Shown: piece by piece, positions 1 to 9,529 of the stretch
How the letters are laid out: every line of letters begins with the position of its first letter
How positions within the stretch are numbered: position 1 is the first letter of the stretch
DNA from: Bryobacterales bacterium
GTDB taxonomy: Bacteria; Acidobacteriota; Terriglobia; Bryobacterales; Bryobacteraceae
Length of the DNA stretch: 64,000 nucleotides
Assembly (NCBI GenBank): GCA_003170295.1
Contig: PNAJ01000054.1
Location: 28,296 to 92,295, forward strand
Direction: 5' to 3'
The notes under the pieces: generated by a model
What the model was told of the DNA's origin: nothing
The model's database searches: none
What the model saw: only the letters and a program-made list of their open reading frames with translations
Position numbers and translations under genes: made by a program

Positions 1-687
1 CGATTCACCACCATGGTGATCCTGCTGATCAACACCGGGCTTTACATCGCGATGATGTTCCATACGCAGACAGGCTCACAGGGAATTTCGTTCGATTTCG
101 ACATAGACACGCTGGTCGACTTCGGGGCGAAGTCCGGCCGGCTAATGCTCCTCCATGGCGAATGGTGGCGGCTGGTGACGGCAGGTTTTCTGCATGGAGG
201 AATTCTGCACATCCTGATGAACTCCTGGGTGCTGTTCGATCTGGGCGCGCAGACCGAGGAGATGTACGGCACGAGCCGGTACCTTGCAGTTTATTTCGTC
301 GCGACGGTGACGGGGTTTCTAGCGAGTCTTTTTTGGGCGCCGGGTGTGGCGTCGGTGGGCGCGTCGGCCGGGATCTGCGGATTGATCGGTGCGATGATTG
401 CGCTGGGCGTTCGGGACCGGTCGTCGTTTGGAGCGGAGATCCGAAAGTTTTACGTGCGTTGGGTGATCTACCTGCTGGTGTTCGGCCTGATCTTCCCCGC
501 TACGGATAACGCGGCCCACGTTGGCGGTCTCGTTGGAGGATTCGTGGTTGGATATATAGCAGGCACGCCGGGCCGTTCGCAGATCGTTGAGCGCATTTGG
601 CAGACTCTGGCCGGAATCGCGCTTGCGTTAACGGCATTCTCATTTTTCAAAATGTTCATGGCGCTGGTGGCGACGAGGCCGCAGTAG
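1..687 (+). CDS. Rhomboid family intramembrane serine protease (5' partial)
   Basis: Polytopic inner-membrane protease that cuts substrates within the bilayer. Counting from the ATG at base 13, the catalytic serine lies in GASAG (residues 116-120, Ser118) and the partner histidine in NAAH (His169), followed by the glycine-rich GGLVGG helix. HILMN at 66-70 supplies the conserved His/Asn pair of the oxyanion region. About six hydrophobic segments are visible. The frame is open to base 1 with no stop, and the ATG at 13 is directly followed by a membrane segment, so the real start, and perhaps an N-terminal extension, may lie outside the window. The 3' end overlaps the convergent VWA gene by 32 bp. 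Family assignment is firm; the substrate is unknown. Confidence 0.9.
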   Translation, partial: RFTTMVILLINTGLYIAMMFHTQTGSQGISFDFDIDTLVDFGAKSGRLMLLHGEWWRLVTAGFLHGGILHILMNSWVLFDLGAQTEEMYGTSRYLAVYFVATVTGFLASLFWAPGVASVGASAGICGLIGAMIALGVRDRSSFGAEIRKFYVRWVIYLLVFGLIFPATDNAAHVGGLVGGFVVGYIAGTPGRSQIVERIWQTLAGIALALTAFSFFKMFMALVATRPQ

Positions 688-1603
688 AAAAGTAGCCGGT
701 TTTGGTACGAACGGTGAACCCCGGCTGCTTCGTGCGAATCACGAGCTTGTGAAACGTGCCATCGGCAACGCCGCTCGCATGATAGGCGAGCTCATAGGAC
801 GATCGCAGTTGTTCGCCGATTTCGCGAAACGAAATGCGCAGATCCGCCGCCTGCGCGTCGAAATCGGAGCCTCCCGTATCGCGCGAGATGCGAGCCATCA
901 CCGAAGCACCGTACTTATTCCGCGCGGTCCACTCGCCTTTTCTCGTCTCGGTGTAGCGAATCCCGAAGAGGACGACGTTTTCCAGTTGCGCGGCCTCGAT
1001 GGTTTGCATCATGTTATGAGCGCTCGAATTGTCTTCGCCGTCGCTGAAGATGATGAGAGCTTTACGTGCCCGATCGACCTTGGCAAGCTTCAAAGTAACC
1101 GCGTAGTACAGGGCGTCGTAGAAGGCCGTTCCACCGGCACGGTAATCGCGAGGGCCAATCTCAGGAACGTCGCGCTTCTCTTTCTCGGACTGTTTCAGGC
1201 CGTCGATTAAGTCCGAGCCGGACGCTGAAAAATCGGCAGCGAGCCGAAGGTGATTGCCGAAGCGGATCAGAAACGCGCGATCCCGCGGGCTTAGCACGCT
1301 CTTGAGAAAGGTGCCTACGTCGTGCTGATGCTGTTTCACGAAATGCTCCTGGCTGCCGCTGGCATCGACAATGAGGCCGAGCGTCAGCGGCAGATCCTCG
1401 CTTCGAGCAAAGAAGGAAATCGGTTGAGGCTGGCCGTCGTCGAGGACCTCAAAGTCGTCTCTTGTGAGATTCGTGACGAGTCTACCGCTGGCGTCGCGAA
1501 CAGTGAACGCTACATTGACCAGGCGAACGCTGACACGGATCTCCGGTAGCTCCTGGGCGAGGCAAGTCGGCAAAACTGCGAGAAATGCGATGGAGATCCT
1601 CAC
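656..1603 (-). CDS. Secreted VWFA domain protein
   Basis: A 315-residue protein with a short Sec signal (residues 1-16, cleavage after a CLA-like site), a beta-rich segment of about 50 residues (VRLVNVAFTVRD, then DDFEVLDDG), and a von Willebrand A domain from about residue 72. The metal-ion-dependent adhesion site is intact as DxSxS (Asp80, Ser82, Ser84), with a downstream FSDGEDN loop. Acidobacteria carry many paralogues of this VWFA-related type; they are exported and presumed to mediate protein-protein contacts, but no partner is evident here. The start ATG faces away from the PQQ-propeller gene across a 71-bp divergent gap. Confidence 0.85.
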   Translation of the reverse strand: MRISIAFLAVLPTCLAQELPEIRVSVRLVNVAFTVRDASGRLVTNLTRDDFEVLDDGQPQPISFFARSEDLPLTLGLIVDASGSQEHFVKQHQHDVGTFLKSVLSPRDRAFLIRFGNHLRLAADFSASGSDLIDGLKQSEKEKRDVPEIGPRDYRAGGTAFYDALYYAVTLKLAKVDRARKALIIFSDGEDNSSAHNMMQTIEAAQLENVVLFGIRYTETRKGEWTARNKYGASVMARISRDTGGSDFDAQAADLRISFREIGEQLRSSYELAYHASGVADGTFHKLVIRTKQPGFTVRTKTGYFSTAASSPPAP

Positions 1604-1649
1604 ACGAACAAATACGCAGAGACATCCGCATTAGGACGCAGATTCTCCT

Positions 1650-1671
1650 CTGATACAGCTGATACAGTATC
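1650..1671. promoter_or_regulatory. Tandem 9-mers and small palindrome ahead of PQQ-propeller gene
   Basis: The 9-mer CTGATACAG occurs twice back to back (1650-1658 and 1659-1667), and the second copy runs into the palindrome GATACAGTATC (1661-1671), only 3 bp before the ATG at 1675. This compact arrangement could be an operator for the downstream gene; it could also be chance. A related GATAC..GTATC palindrome stands before the gene starting at 48647. Confidence 0.3.
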
Positions 1672-1674
1672 GGT

Positions 1675-3081
1675 ATGTTGAAGCGCGCCGCGTTGTGGAT
1701 TGGTGCGATCGTTTTATCCCTCCTCGGGCTGGTGCTCGCGCTGCACCTCTACGGCCTCCGCCTCGATTGGAGCGGCGACATGTCTCACGCGACGATTCAG
1801 AACAGCGCCCGCAACGACGCACGGGTCGAGCAAAGCCGCGCGGCGCAGCGGACCGAGCCTCCTCCTGCTCCTGTGCCCATAGAGAAACCGCTGGAAGCGG
1901 CTACGCCGGTGAGGATGTTGAAGGCCGCCTATTGGACCGATTTCCGGGGCCCGAATCGCGCCGGCGAATATGCGGAGTCGCCCATCAACGTCGCGTGGCC
2001 CGCGGCTGGCCTGCCGCGTTTGTGGAAGCAACCGATCGGCCTGGGGTACGCGTCGTTCACGGTCGGCGAAGGACGAGCCTATACTATCGAACAGCGGCGC
2101 GATAAAGAAGCGGTCACGGCGTACGACATCGAAACAGGCCGCGAACTGTGGGCGTTTTCGTATCCCGCGTCGTTCGATGAAGTACTCGGCGGACCGGGGC
2201 CGCGCGCGACGCCGGTGTATCATGACGGCCTGGTTTATTCGCTCGGCGCGATGGGCGACCTCTACTGCCTCTCGGCGGCGACGGGAAAACCGAAGTGGTC
2301 GAAGAATATTCTCGCCGACAACGATACGAAGAACATCCATTGGGCGATGTCGGGCGCGCCGCTGATCGTCGATGACATGGTGGTCGTGACTCCGGGTGGC
2401 ACGAGCGGGAAAAGCATCGTCGCGTACAACCGGCTGACCGGCGCTCCTTTATGGAAGTCGCTCAACGACCGCAATGGGTATACCTCGCCGATTCTCGCGA
2501 CGCTCGCGGGGCGGCGGCAGATTGTTTGGATCAGCGCGGAGCGCGCGGTAGGGATCGGCGTCGACGACGGCAAGCTGCTATGGGAATATCCGTGGCCCGC
2601 GCAGATGGACATGAACTGCTCGCAACCGGTGGTGATCGACGAAAACGACGTGCTGCTGAGCTCGGCGGAAGATCCCGGCGCGGCACTCTTGAAAATTGCG
2701 AACGACGGAGATGCATTCAGCGCGCAGCAGGTGTGGAAGAATAATCGTCTCAAAAATAAATTTAATTCGTCGGTGCTCTATCAGGGCTACATTTACGGGT
2801 TCGACGAAGCGATCCTCGCGTGCATCGATCCGAAAACGGGCGACCTGAAGTGGAAGGGCGGGCGTTACGGCTACGGGCAATTGCTGCTGGCGGGAGGCTA
2901 TCTGGTGATCCTCACCGATCAAGGCGAACTGGTGCTGGTGCGCGCGACTCCCGAGAGCCATCAGGAATTGGCCCGCTTCCAGGCGATCGAGGGAAAAACC
3001 TGGAACATCCCGGCGATCGACAATGGGCTGCTGGTGGTCCGGAATGCCGAAGAGATGGCGTGCTTCCGCATCGGCCGCTAA
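1675..3081 (+). CDS. PQQ-binding-like beta-propeller protein, membrane anchored
   Basis: A 468-residue protein with an N-terminal hydrophobic helix (about residues 6-26) that should export or anchor it, a Pro/Glu-rich linker to about residue 80, and a propeller domain starting at WTDFRGPNRAGEY, the usual entry motif of the PQQ-like outer-membrane-associated family. Blade motifs such as YDIETGRELW, LSAATGKPKW, YNRLTGAPLW and IDPKTGDLKW recur at roughly 40-60 residue spacing. Related proteins are mostly not quinoprotein enzymes; no catalytic cysteines or heme motif are seen. It could be a scaffold or a substrate-binding protein. It stands alone, 37 bp before a TPR gene on the same strand. Confidence 0.85.
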   Translation: MLKRAALWIGAIVLSLLGLVLALHLYGLRLDWSGDMSHATIQNSARNDARVEQSRAAQRTEPPPAPVPIEKPLEAATPVRMLKAAYWTDFRGPNRAGEYAESPINVAWPAAGLPRLWKQPIGLGYASFTVGEGRAYTIEQRRDKEAVTAYDIETGRELWAFSYPASFDEVLGGPGPRATPVYHDGLVYSLGAMGDLYCLSAATGKPKWSKNILADNDTKNIHWAMSGAPLIVDDMVVVTPGGTSGKSIVAYNRLTGAPLWKSLNDRNGYTSPILATLAGRRQIVWISAERAVGIGVDDGKLLWEYPWPAQMDMNCSQPVVIDENDVLLSSAEDPGAALLKIANDGDAFSAQQVWKNNRLKNKFNSSVLYQGYIYGFDEAILACIDPKTGDLKWKGGRYGYGQLLLAGGYLVILTDQGELVLVRATPESHQELARFQAIEGKTWNIPAIDNGLLVVRNAEEMACFRIGR

Positions 3082-3088
3082 CGCACTA

Positions 3089-3106
3089 GTACTAATTGTA
3101 TAGTAC
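3089..3106. promoter_or_regulatory. Inverted repeat / -10-like region before TPR gene
   Basis: GTACTA (3089-3094) and TAGTAC (3101-3106) form a perfect 6-bp inverted repeat with a 6-base AT-rich spacer, and contain a TATAGT hexamer. It lies 13 bp before the ATG at 3119, where a -10 box or operator would give a very short leader. There is no independent support. Confidence 0.3.
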
Positions 3107-3118
3107 ACTCGTTGAAAT

Positions 3119-4234
3119 ATGCGCGTCCTCCTATTCTTCGTCGCTGCCGGCCTTTTTGCACAAGCGCCTCCGGACATCGACGCTCTCTTGAAGACCGCCC
3201 ACACGGCGTACCGGAAAGCCGATTACGCCGCAGCGCGCAAGTCTCTGGAGGACGCCTGGAGCGCGGCTAGTGAGCTTCCGCAGAACGATCCGAAGCGTTA
3301 CGAGATCGTGAAGCAGATCTCCGGCGTTCTGGCCGCATCGGGCGACAATGAAGCCGCGCAAAACTACATCGAGCTGGCGATCAACTGGCGCGAGAACGCG
3401 GTGGGCCGAGACGATCCGTTGATCGCCGACGACATGATCGAGTTGGCGGCGATTTGCGAGCGCCGCAAGGATTTCGAGCGGGCGCTCGCGATTCTCCAGC
3501 GCGTGATCGGCATCCACAGTAAAGCCCGAGGGAATTTTGAAAACTCCGATGTGGCGGACGATTACAGCCGCATCGCCTTGGTGCAGGCGGCTCAGAACAA
3601 GCCGGAGGTGGCGATTCCGACCTTGATCACCGCGATCGGCATTCGCGAAAAAGTGTTAGGCGCGGATTCTCCGGGACTACTTTCGGAGCTCGACCGGCTG
3701 GGCGCGTTGCAACTCACGGCTCGCACCTACGACGCAGCCGAGGTCACGTTTCGCCGCGCCCTGGTGATTCGCGAGCGAGTGCTGGGATCGAAGTCGCCGG
3801 ATCTATTGACGACGCTCGATGGGCTCGCCTACTCGCTGTTCGGCCAGAAGCAGTTCGACGAAGCGGAGATATTCTACAAACGGCTGCTCGATCTTTGGCT
3901 GTTAATTGGGAATCTGCCGATGATCGCGGACACGGAAGAGAAAATCGCCGTCTTCTATCGCGAGCAGAAGAAATGGGATGAAGGAACCGAGGCGGCTGCA
4001 AGCGCGATTGCTCTGCGCGCTATGGTCTCCGCCACCGGGCTCACCACGGAGGCCACGGCATGGATCGCTCATGGCAACAAGGCGAAGGGGATCGAGTTTT
4101 ACCGCAAAGCGTTGGCTGCGCTCGATCCGGCTCGCAAGGATCATGACGGATTAAGAGGCCAGATCGAACACATTCTCGCGAATTTGGATCCACCGAAGCC
4201 CGCGAAAACGGCGTCGAAGAAAAAGCAACCCTAA
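3119..4234 (+). CDS. Secreted tetratricopeptide-repeat protein
   Basis: A 371-residue protein. Residues 1-15 are a signal peptide (MRVLLFFVAAGLFAQ). The rest is all-helical with TPR-like pairs of 34-42 residues: ALLKTAHTAYRKADYAAARKSL, NEAAQNYIELAINWRENAVG, FERALAILQRVIG, YDAAEVTFRRALVIRERVLG, FDEAEIFYKRLLDLW. The longer kinesin-light-chain-like spacing (IREKVLG / IRERVLG) is clear. The tail is Lys/Pro rich (TASKKKQP). It is probably a periplasmic protein-interaction scaffold. It follows the PQQ-propeller gene by 37 bp, so co-transcription is possible. Its last 4 bp overlap the convergent glycosyltransferase gene. Confidence 0.85.
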   Translation: MRVLLFFVAAGLFAQAPPDIDALLKTAHTAYRKADYAAARKSLEDAWSAASELPQNDPKRYEIVKQISGVLAASGDNEAAQNYIELAINWRENAVGRDDPLIADDMIELAAICERRKDFERALAILQRVIGIHSKARGNFENSDVADDYSRIALVQAAQNKPEVAIPTLITAIGIREKVLGADSPGLLSELDRLGALQLTARTYDAAEVTFRRALVIRERVLGSKSPDLLTTLDGLAYSLFGQKQFDEAEIFYKRLLDLWLLIGNLPMIADTEEKIAVFYREQKKWDEGTEAAASAIALRAMVSATGLTTEATAWIAHGNKAKGIEFYRKALAALDPARKDHDGLRGQIEHILANLDPPKPAKTASKKKQP

Positions 4235-5709
4235 TTCTTCGGTTTCCCGAAGATCTCGATCCACTGGCCGCCGCGTTCCCACCGCTGGACCCGAATCAAT
4301 CCGACACCATCGTTAATTTCCGACTCAGTCGCTTGCGGATGATAATCCTGGTATTGCTTAATGATCGGCCGCAGGAGATTGTTGTCAAAAGCGCGTCCTT
4401 CGAACGTCCAAAATTTTTCATAGACCACCAGCAGATCGTAGGAATTGGGGTCGAATTGCTTTATCTCGTCGAGCTTAAAGGTCCAGCCAGGCAAATCGAC
4501 GCTCTTGAGCGGACGCTCCACATAACCCAGGTACGGATGTTGGATTGCGCCAGTGAACGGCCACGAACTTAGGATGCGCTTATCGGGCGCGTAAGCTTCG
4601 AGATAATTCGCAGCCTCTTTTTGCAGGCCGACAAAGTCGGTCCAGGCGAGGTTATTCTCGTAGGCGAACGGAAAGGGCGGGTTCCAGAACCAGCCGGCGA
4701 CGGACAGAGCGATCAGCGCCGTGTGCGAAAACCATCGCCAGCTTGTTGGATAAACCGAGGCAGCCGCGGCGACTGCGGCATAGAGAATAGGCAGCACGGG
4801 AATCAGATACCGTTCCAGCATCGCGCCGCCAAATCCGGTGACCATGACCACCTGCGCGATCCCCACGAGTGCCGCGATCGTCCAGTCTTTTCCCCGCAGC
4901 ATCCGAAATCCGGCGAACAGGGCGAGGGTGCCGATGTAGCGTCCGTCTTCGAGGAATAGAAAATGCAGGCGGCTGCCCAGCCCGAGCATCATGTGTTTAA
5001 AACTGAGTGCCTCATTGACGTTGTAGCGAGCAAATTCCTCGTTGCCGAGCCAGTGTCCGGTCTTATGATGCAGCAACACGAGCCATGCTCCCAATGCGAC
5101 AGCAGGCGCGAAAAAATAGAGCGCTTCCCGAATCTTTTTTTCGCGGAGCAGGAGCCAGGCGCCGAACACCATGGGCGTGGTGATCGCGGTTTCCTTCATC
5201 AGAACCAGCGCGGTGCAGGCCGCGGCGCACGCGAGGTAGCGCTTATCCAGGAACAGCAACAGTGCGAGCGTGGTGAACGTCATCGCCGGCATGTCGAGCA
5301 GAATCATTTCCGATTGCGAGAAAAAGATCGGCGAGGCCATCAGAAAAAACACCGCGGCGAACGCGGGCGCGCCCACCGCGCCGCGACAGAGCCGAATCGC
5401 GAGCAGGAAGGAAAACAGCACGCCCGCCGACGCTACCAGGAGCATCGCAACGCGCGCGGAAGCCACCGACACTCCGAAGATGCGCCACGTCAATGCGACG
5501 ATCGCCATCACGCCAGGCGGATGAACGTTCGGCAACGTCGAATGCGCCACCAGCGATCCATCCCGATAAAGATCGAGCGATGCGGGTGCAAATTGGCCGA
5601 GCTCGTCCCAGTGAAACGGGGATTTCAACATCGGCAGATGCAGCGCGATCATCAGCGCCGCGAAGGCGAGAAAAAATATGAGCGAAGACGCGCGCCGAGA
5701 GTACGTCAC
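4231..5709 (-). CDS. GT39/ArnT-like membrane glycosyltransferase
   Basis: A 492-residue polytopic membrane protein with about ten hydrophobic segments and a soluble C-terminal part of roughly 130 residues. The first periplasmic loop carries HWDELGQF near residue 35, the acidic pair expected in GT-C enzymes that use polyprenyl-phosphate sugars (the dolichyl-phosphate-mannose mannosyltransferase / ArnT superfamily). The acceptor cannot be told from sequence. It starts at a GTG that overlaps the TAG of the upstream DUF3467 gene by one base (TAGTG), so the two are translationally coupled. The 3' end overlaps the TPR gene by 4 bp. Confidence 0.8.
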   Translation of the reverse strand: MTYSRRASSLIFFLAFAALMIALHLPMLKSPFHWDELGQFAPASLDLYRDGSLVAHSTLPNVHPPGVMAIVALTWRIFGVSVASARVAMLLVASAGVLFSFLLAIRLCRGAVGAPAFAAVFFLMASPIFFSQSEMILLDMPAMTFTTLALLLFLDKRYLACAAACTALVLMKETAITTPMVFGAWLLLREKKIREALYFFAPAVALGAWLVLLHHKTGHWLGNEEFARYNVNEALSFKHMMLGLGSRLHFLFLEDGRYIGTLALFAGFRMLRGKDWTIAALVGIAQVVMVTGFGGAMLERYLIPVLPILYAAVAAAASVYPTSWRWFSHTALIALSVAGWFWNPPFPFAYENNLAWTDFVGLQKEAANYLEAYAPDKRILSSWPFTGAIQHPYLGYVERPLKSVDLPGWTFKLDEIKQFDPNSYDLLVVYEKFWTFEGRAFDNNLLRPIIKQYQDYHPQATESEINDGVGLIRVQRWERGGQWIEIFGKPKN

Positions 5710-6005
5710 TACTGAATGACTGCGCCTGGGGCGTGCGGCGCAAGCGTAATCTCGCCGAACGCAGTCTCATACTGCTGGATATTCTGATTCAGCACGTTCG
5801 CCAGAGCCTTCGCCTGCTGCGGGCTCAGAAACAGACCCTGGAAATTCGCGATGGAAACTTTGTCCGGCGCGCTTTGGTTGATGGTCCCGAACAACAGAAA
5901 AAAGTCCCACAGGCTGACGCGCACCTGCACGCTGTTGGCGTACGATTCGCGATAATCGGCGGTGTTGATGAGCGTGATTTCCGTTTGCGGCTGTTGCGGG
6001 TTCAT
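5709..6005 (-). CDS. DUF3467 family protein
   Basis: A 98-residue cytoplasmic protein matching the DUF3467 pattern throughout: Y-ANSVQVRVSLWDFFLLFG near residues 23-40, then LSPQQAKALANVLNQNIQQYETAFG near 60-86. This small family is widespread and functionally uncharacterised. It is the first gene of a two-gene unit with the membrane glycosyltransferase (1-base overlap). It is separated from the oligopeptidase B gene upstream by 15 bp, so the three genes on this strand may form one transcript. Confidence 0.85.
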   Translation of the reverse strand: MNPQQPQTEITLINTADYRESYANSVQVRVSLWDFFLLFGTINQSAPDKVSIANFQGLFLSPQQAKALANVLNQNIQQYETAFGEITLAPHAPGAVIQ

Positions 6006-6020
6006 GGATTCAGGATACCC

Positions 6021-8120
6021 TCATTCGACCCCGAGAGCATCCAAAATAAACGCGTAGTCGAACGCCGTCTCCTTTATATATTCGTACCGTCCCGACGACC
6101 CGAAGTGTCCGCTGCCCATGTTCGTCTTCAACAGCAGCGGACGATGATCTTTCTTCATCGCACGGAGCTTCGCCGTCCACTTCGCGGGCTCCCAGTAAGA
6201 CACCCTCGGATCGTTCAGACCCGCGGTCACAAGCATCGCCGGATACTCCTTCGCCGCGACATTCTCATACGGCGCGTAGGACTTGATGTAGTCGTAATAC
6301 TGCTGCTCGTTGGGATTGCCCCACTCCTCGTATTCACCGACCGTCAGCGGCAGCGTCGCGTCGAGCATCGTGTTGAGCGCGTCGACAAACGGCACTTTCG
6401 CCACCACCACTCCGAATAAATCCGGTCGCATGTTCGTCACCGCGCCCATCAGCAAACCGCCCGCGCTGCCGCCCATGATGGCGAGCCGGTTCGATGACGT
6501 ATACTTTTCCGCAATCAGCTTCTCGGCGCAGGCAATAAAATCGGTAAACGAATTCTTCTTCTTGAGAATGCGCCCGTTTTCGTGCCACGGCTTACCGAGA
6601 TCCGCTCCGCCGCGGATATGCGCGATGGCATAAATAAACCCGCGATCCAGCAGACTGAGGCGGTCGGAACTGAACCCCGGGTCCATGCTGATACCGTACG
6701 CGCCATAGCCGTAAAGCAGCATGGGCGCTGTGCCATTCTGCACCAGACCTTTTTTGTAGACCAACGATATCGGAACCTTCACGCCATCGGGGGCGGTCGC
6801 GTAGATTCGCTCCGATTGGTATTTCGAAGGATCGTATCCTCCCAGCACTGGCTGCTGCTTTTTCAATTCCCTTTCGCGCGTGTCCATGTTGTAATCGAAC
6901 ACCGAATTGGGTGTGACCAGCGAAGTGTAATTAAATCTCAGCAGCTTGGTATCGTACTCCGCGTTTGCGCCGAGGCTTGCGGTATACACCGGTTCCGTGA
7001 AATCGACGTAATGAGTATTTCCCGTCGTGAAATTCTGGATACGAATCTTGGTAAGCCCGCGATCGCGCTCCTCAGTCACCAGATCGTTCTGGAATGCCGT
7101 AACGCTTTCAATGGTCGCCTCGGTACGAGAAGCCAGCGCCTCTCTCCAATTCCCTCGCGACGGATCTTTCACCGGCGCTTCGACTAGTCGGAATGTCTTG
7201 GCTCCGTCATTCGTGCGAATAAACCAGGAATCGCCGTGGTGAGTGACGTCGTATTCGGTCTCTTGAATCCGCGGCAACAGCGTCGCAAATCGACCCTTCG
7301 GCCGATCCGCTTTTATGTATCGAACCTCTGAAGTCAGGGAACTGCCGATATTGATCAGGATGTATGCGCGGCTTCGAGTCTTTTCAAGCTCGACCGTAAA
7401 TCGCTCGTCTGTTTCATGGCACACCAGCGCGTCTTTCTTGACACCCAGCGCATGACGAAACACCTTGTAGGGACGCTTAGCGGCGTCGAGCACGGTGTAG
7501 AAAAACGTCGCGTTGTCATTCCCCCATTCGAGCGAATAGTACGTATTCGGAATCGTGTCGGCGAGAAGCTCCCCGGATGTCAGATCCTTTACGTGAATCG
7601 TGTAAGCCTCGTCGCCTTCGAAATCCACGGAGTATGCGAGCAGCTTATGGTTCGGACTCGCGACGAAGTTGCCGACGCGGAAGTATTTCTTCCCTTCCGC
7701 CATCGCGTTGCCGTCGAGCAACACTTCTTCTTTCGCCTCAAGGGAACCGTGCTTGCGGCAATAGATCGCGTACTGCTTCCCTTCCTCGGTTCGCGTGTAA
7801 TAAAAGTAGTCGTCGCGCTTTGTGGGAACGCTCAAGTCGGTCTGTTGGATACGGCCGAGAATCTCCGAGTACAGCTTCGATTGAAGCGCGTCCGTGTGCT
7901 TCATCTCCGTTTTGGTGTACTCGTTTTCAGCTTCCAGATATTTGATCGTGTCGGGATCGTTGCGATCGCGCATCCAGAAATAATTGTCGATGCGAGTCTC
8001 GCCGAGCGTCGTCGACGGCTTGGGGACGAGCTTGGCGACGGGCGGCTTGACAGCTTCGTCTGCGGAAACAATTAGAGTCATGATTGCGAGATAAAGAAGC
8101 AGATACATCTGCACTACCAT
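6021..8120 (-). CDS. ptrB: Oligopeptidase B-like S9 serine peptidase, exported
   Basis: A 699-residue prolyl-oligopeptidase-family enzyme. The N-terminal beta-propeller (about 30-430) begins with the PtrB hallmark YFWMRDRND and YLEAENEYT. The alpha/beta-hydrolase domain holds the triad Ser552 (GGSAGG, 550-555), Asp637 (GLNDPRV) and His672 (GSGHFG). Oligopeptidase B cuts short peptides after basic residues. Unlike the classical cytoplasmic enzyme, this one begins with a hydrophobic stretch (YLLLYLAIMTLIVSA) that looks like a signal peptide, so periplasmic action is likely. ATG at 8120 is used; an in-frame ATG at 8108 would give a cleaner signal peptide. Confidence 0.9.
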   Translation of the reverse strand: MVVQMYLLLYLAIMTLIVSADEAVKPPVAKLVPKPSTTLGETRIDNYFWMRDRNDPDTIKYLEAENEYTKTEMKHTDALQSKLYSEILGRIQQTDLSVPTKRDDYFYYTRTEEGKQYAIYCRKHGSLEAKEEVLLDGNAMAEGKKYFRVGNFVASPNHKLLAYSVDFEGDEAYTIHVKDLTSGELLADTIPNTYYSLEWGNDNATFFYTVLDAAKRPYKVFRHALGVKKDALVCHETDERFTVELEKTRSRAYILINIGSSLTSEVRYIKADRPKGRFATLLPRIQETEYDVTHHGDSWFIRTNDGAKTFRLVEAPVKDPSRGNWREALASRTEATIESVTAFQNDLVTEERDRGLTKIRIQNFTTGNTHYVDFTEPVYTASLGANAEYDTKLLRFNYTSLVTPNSVFDYNMDTRERELKKQQPVLGGYDPSKYQSERIYATAPDGVKVPISLVYKKGLVQNGTAPMLLYGYGAYGISMDPGFSSDRLSLLDRGFIYAIAHIRGGADLGKPWHENGRILKKKNSFTDFIACAEKLIAEKYTSSNRLAIMGGSAGGLLMGAVTNMRPDLFGVVVAKVPFVDALNTMLDATLPLTVGEYEEWGNPNEQQYYDYIKSYAPYENVAAKEYPAMLVTAGLNDPRVSYWEPAKWTAKLRAMKKDHRPLLLKTNMGSGHFGSSGRYEYIKETAFDYAFILDALGVE

Positions 8121-8149
8121 TCTAACCGCCGCTACAATGGAAACTCACC

Positions 8150-9529
8150 ATGTCCCGACAGTTCGATCTCATACCGCGCCCCGTCGCGCGCGTGGATACA
8201 GCGTTGCGGAAGATCGTCACGCCGCTTCCCGCCCCGGAATCCCTTTCGATCCTCGAGAGCCTTCATCGCCACGAGCCCGTCTCCATGCAAGGCCAGCCGC
8301 CGATCGTGTGGGATCGCGCCGAGGGGTTTCAGGTCTACGACGCGTGGGGCAATCGCTGGATCGATTGGTCGAGCGGCGTACTGGTCGCCAACGCCGGCCA
8401 CGGACGCCGTGAAATAATAGACGCGATCACAGCGCAGGCCGCGTCCGGATTGCTCCACAATTACTGTTTTCCCAGCGCGATTCGCGCGAGAACAGTGGAG
8501 AAGCTCGCGTCGCTCCTGCCGCTATCGCTCGACCGCGTATTCCTGCTGACCACCGGGTCGGAAACGGTGGAGTGCGCCATCAAGCTGTGCCGCACGCACG
8601 GATTGAAAATGGGCGGTCGAGGCAAGCACGTCATCGTTTCGTTTGACAAGGCGTTTCACGGACGCACGCTGGGCTCGCAATTGGCCGGCGGCATCCCATC
8701 GCTGAAAGAATGGATCGTGAACCCGGACCAGGGATTCGCGCAGGTGCCTTTTCCCGATGGTTTCCGCACCACCGATACCTCGTTCGACTTTTTTACAAAA
8801 TCTTTGGCGGAAGCTGGCGTCGACCCGCAAAATGTGTGCGGCGTGATTCTCGAAACCTATCAGGGCGGCAGCGCCGCGTTCTTTCCGCGCGAATATATGC
8901 AGGCGCTGCGTAGTTGGACCGCCGGTCACAACATTCTTCTGGTCTGCGACGAGGTACAGGCGGGCTTCGGGCGCACCGGCGCCATGTGGGGATTTGAACA
9001 CTACGGCATCGTGCCGGATCTCGCGCTGTTCGGAAAAGGGATCAGCAGTTCTCTGCCTCTTGCGGCCGTGGCGGGCCGCGCTGGCGTGATGAATCTCCAA
9101 CCGCCGGGCAGCATGACCTCGACTCATACCGGGAATCCGATCGCTTGCGCCGCCGCAATCGCGTCGATGGATGTTCTCGTCAAGGAGGGTCTGGTAGAGA
9201 ACGCGAGGCGTTTGGGCGAGCTGCTCCATCAGCGGTTGCGCGCGATGAAGTTGTGTTATCCGCAAATCGGCGACGTTGCGGGAAAAGGTCTGGTTGCAGG
9301 CCTCGCAATGGTTCAGCCCGGCACCAGGGAGCCCGATGGAGATGCGGCGTTCGATCTCGTCTGGCGGACCATTCAGAAGGGTGTACTGATGTTCGCGCCG
9401 GTCGGATTCGGCAGCGCCACCGTGAAAATTTGTCCGCCCCTTTCGATCACCGAAGCCGCGCTGGAAGAAAGCCTCGGAGCATTCGAAGATGCCGCGTCGG
9501 AGATTCTCATCGCGCGCGAGGCCGCGTGA
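8150..9529 (+). CDS. Class III PLP-dependent aminotransferase
   Basis: A 459-residue fold-type I aminotransferase of the GABA / ornithine / acetylornithine group. Motifs: LTTGSETVECAIKLCR (134-149) for phosphate binding, FHGRTLG (169-175), CDEVQAGFGRTG with Asp267 contacting the pyridine nitrogen, and Schiff-base Lys296 in LFGKGISSSLPL. It transfers an amino group from an omega-amino acid or similar donor to a 2-oxo acid. The exact substrate is not deducible, although the oxidoreductase translated directly behind it (4-bp GTGA overlap) suggests a joint pathway. A TACAAT hexamer lies about 20 bp before the ATG in the 29-bp divergent gap with ptrB. Confidence 0.88.
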   Translation: MSRQFDLIPRPVARVDTALRKIVTPLPAPESLSILESLHRHEPVSMQGQPPIVWDRAEGFQVYDAWGNRWIDWSSGVLVANAGHGRREIIDAITAQAASGLLHNYCFPSAIRARTVEKLASLLPLSLDRVFLLTTGSETVECAIKLCRTHGLKMGGRGKHVIVSFDKAFHGRTLGSQLAGGIPSLKEWIVNPDQGFAQVPFPDGFRTTDTSFDFFTKSLAEAGVDPQNVCGVILETYQGGSAAFFPREYMQALRSWTAGHNILLVCDEVQAGFGRTGAMWGFEHYGIVPDLALFGKGISSSLPLAAVAGRAGVMNLQPPGSMTSTHTGNPIACAAAIASMDVLVKEGLVENARRLGELLHQRLRAMKLCYPQIGDVAGKGLVAGLAMVQPGTREPDGDAAFDLVWRTIQKGVLMFAPVGFGSATVKICPPLSITEAALEESLGAFEDAASEILIAREAA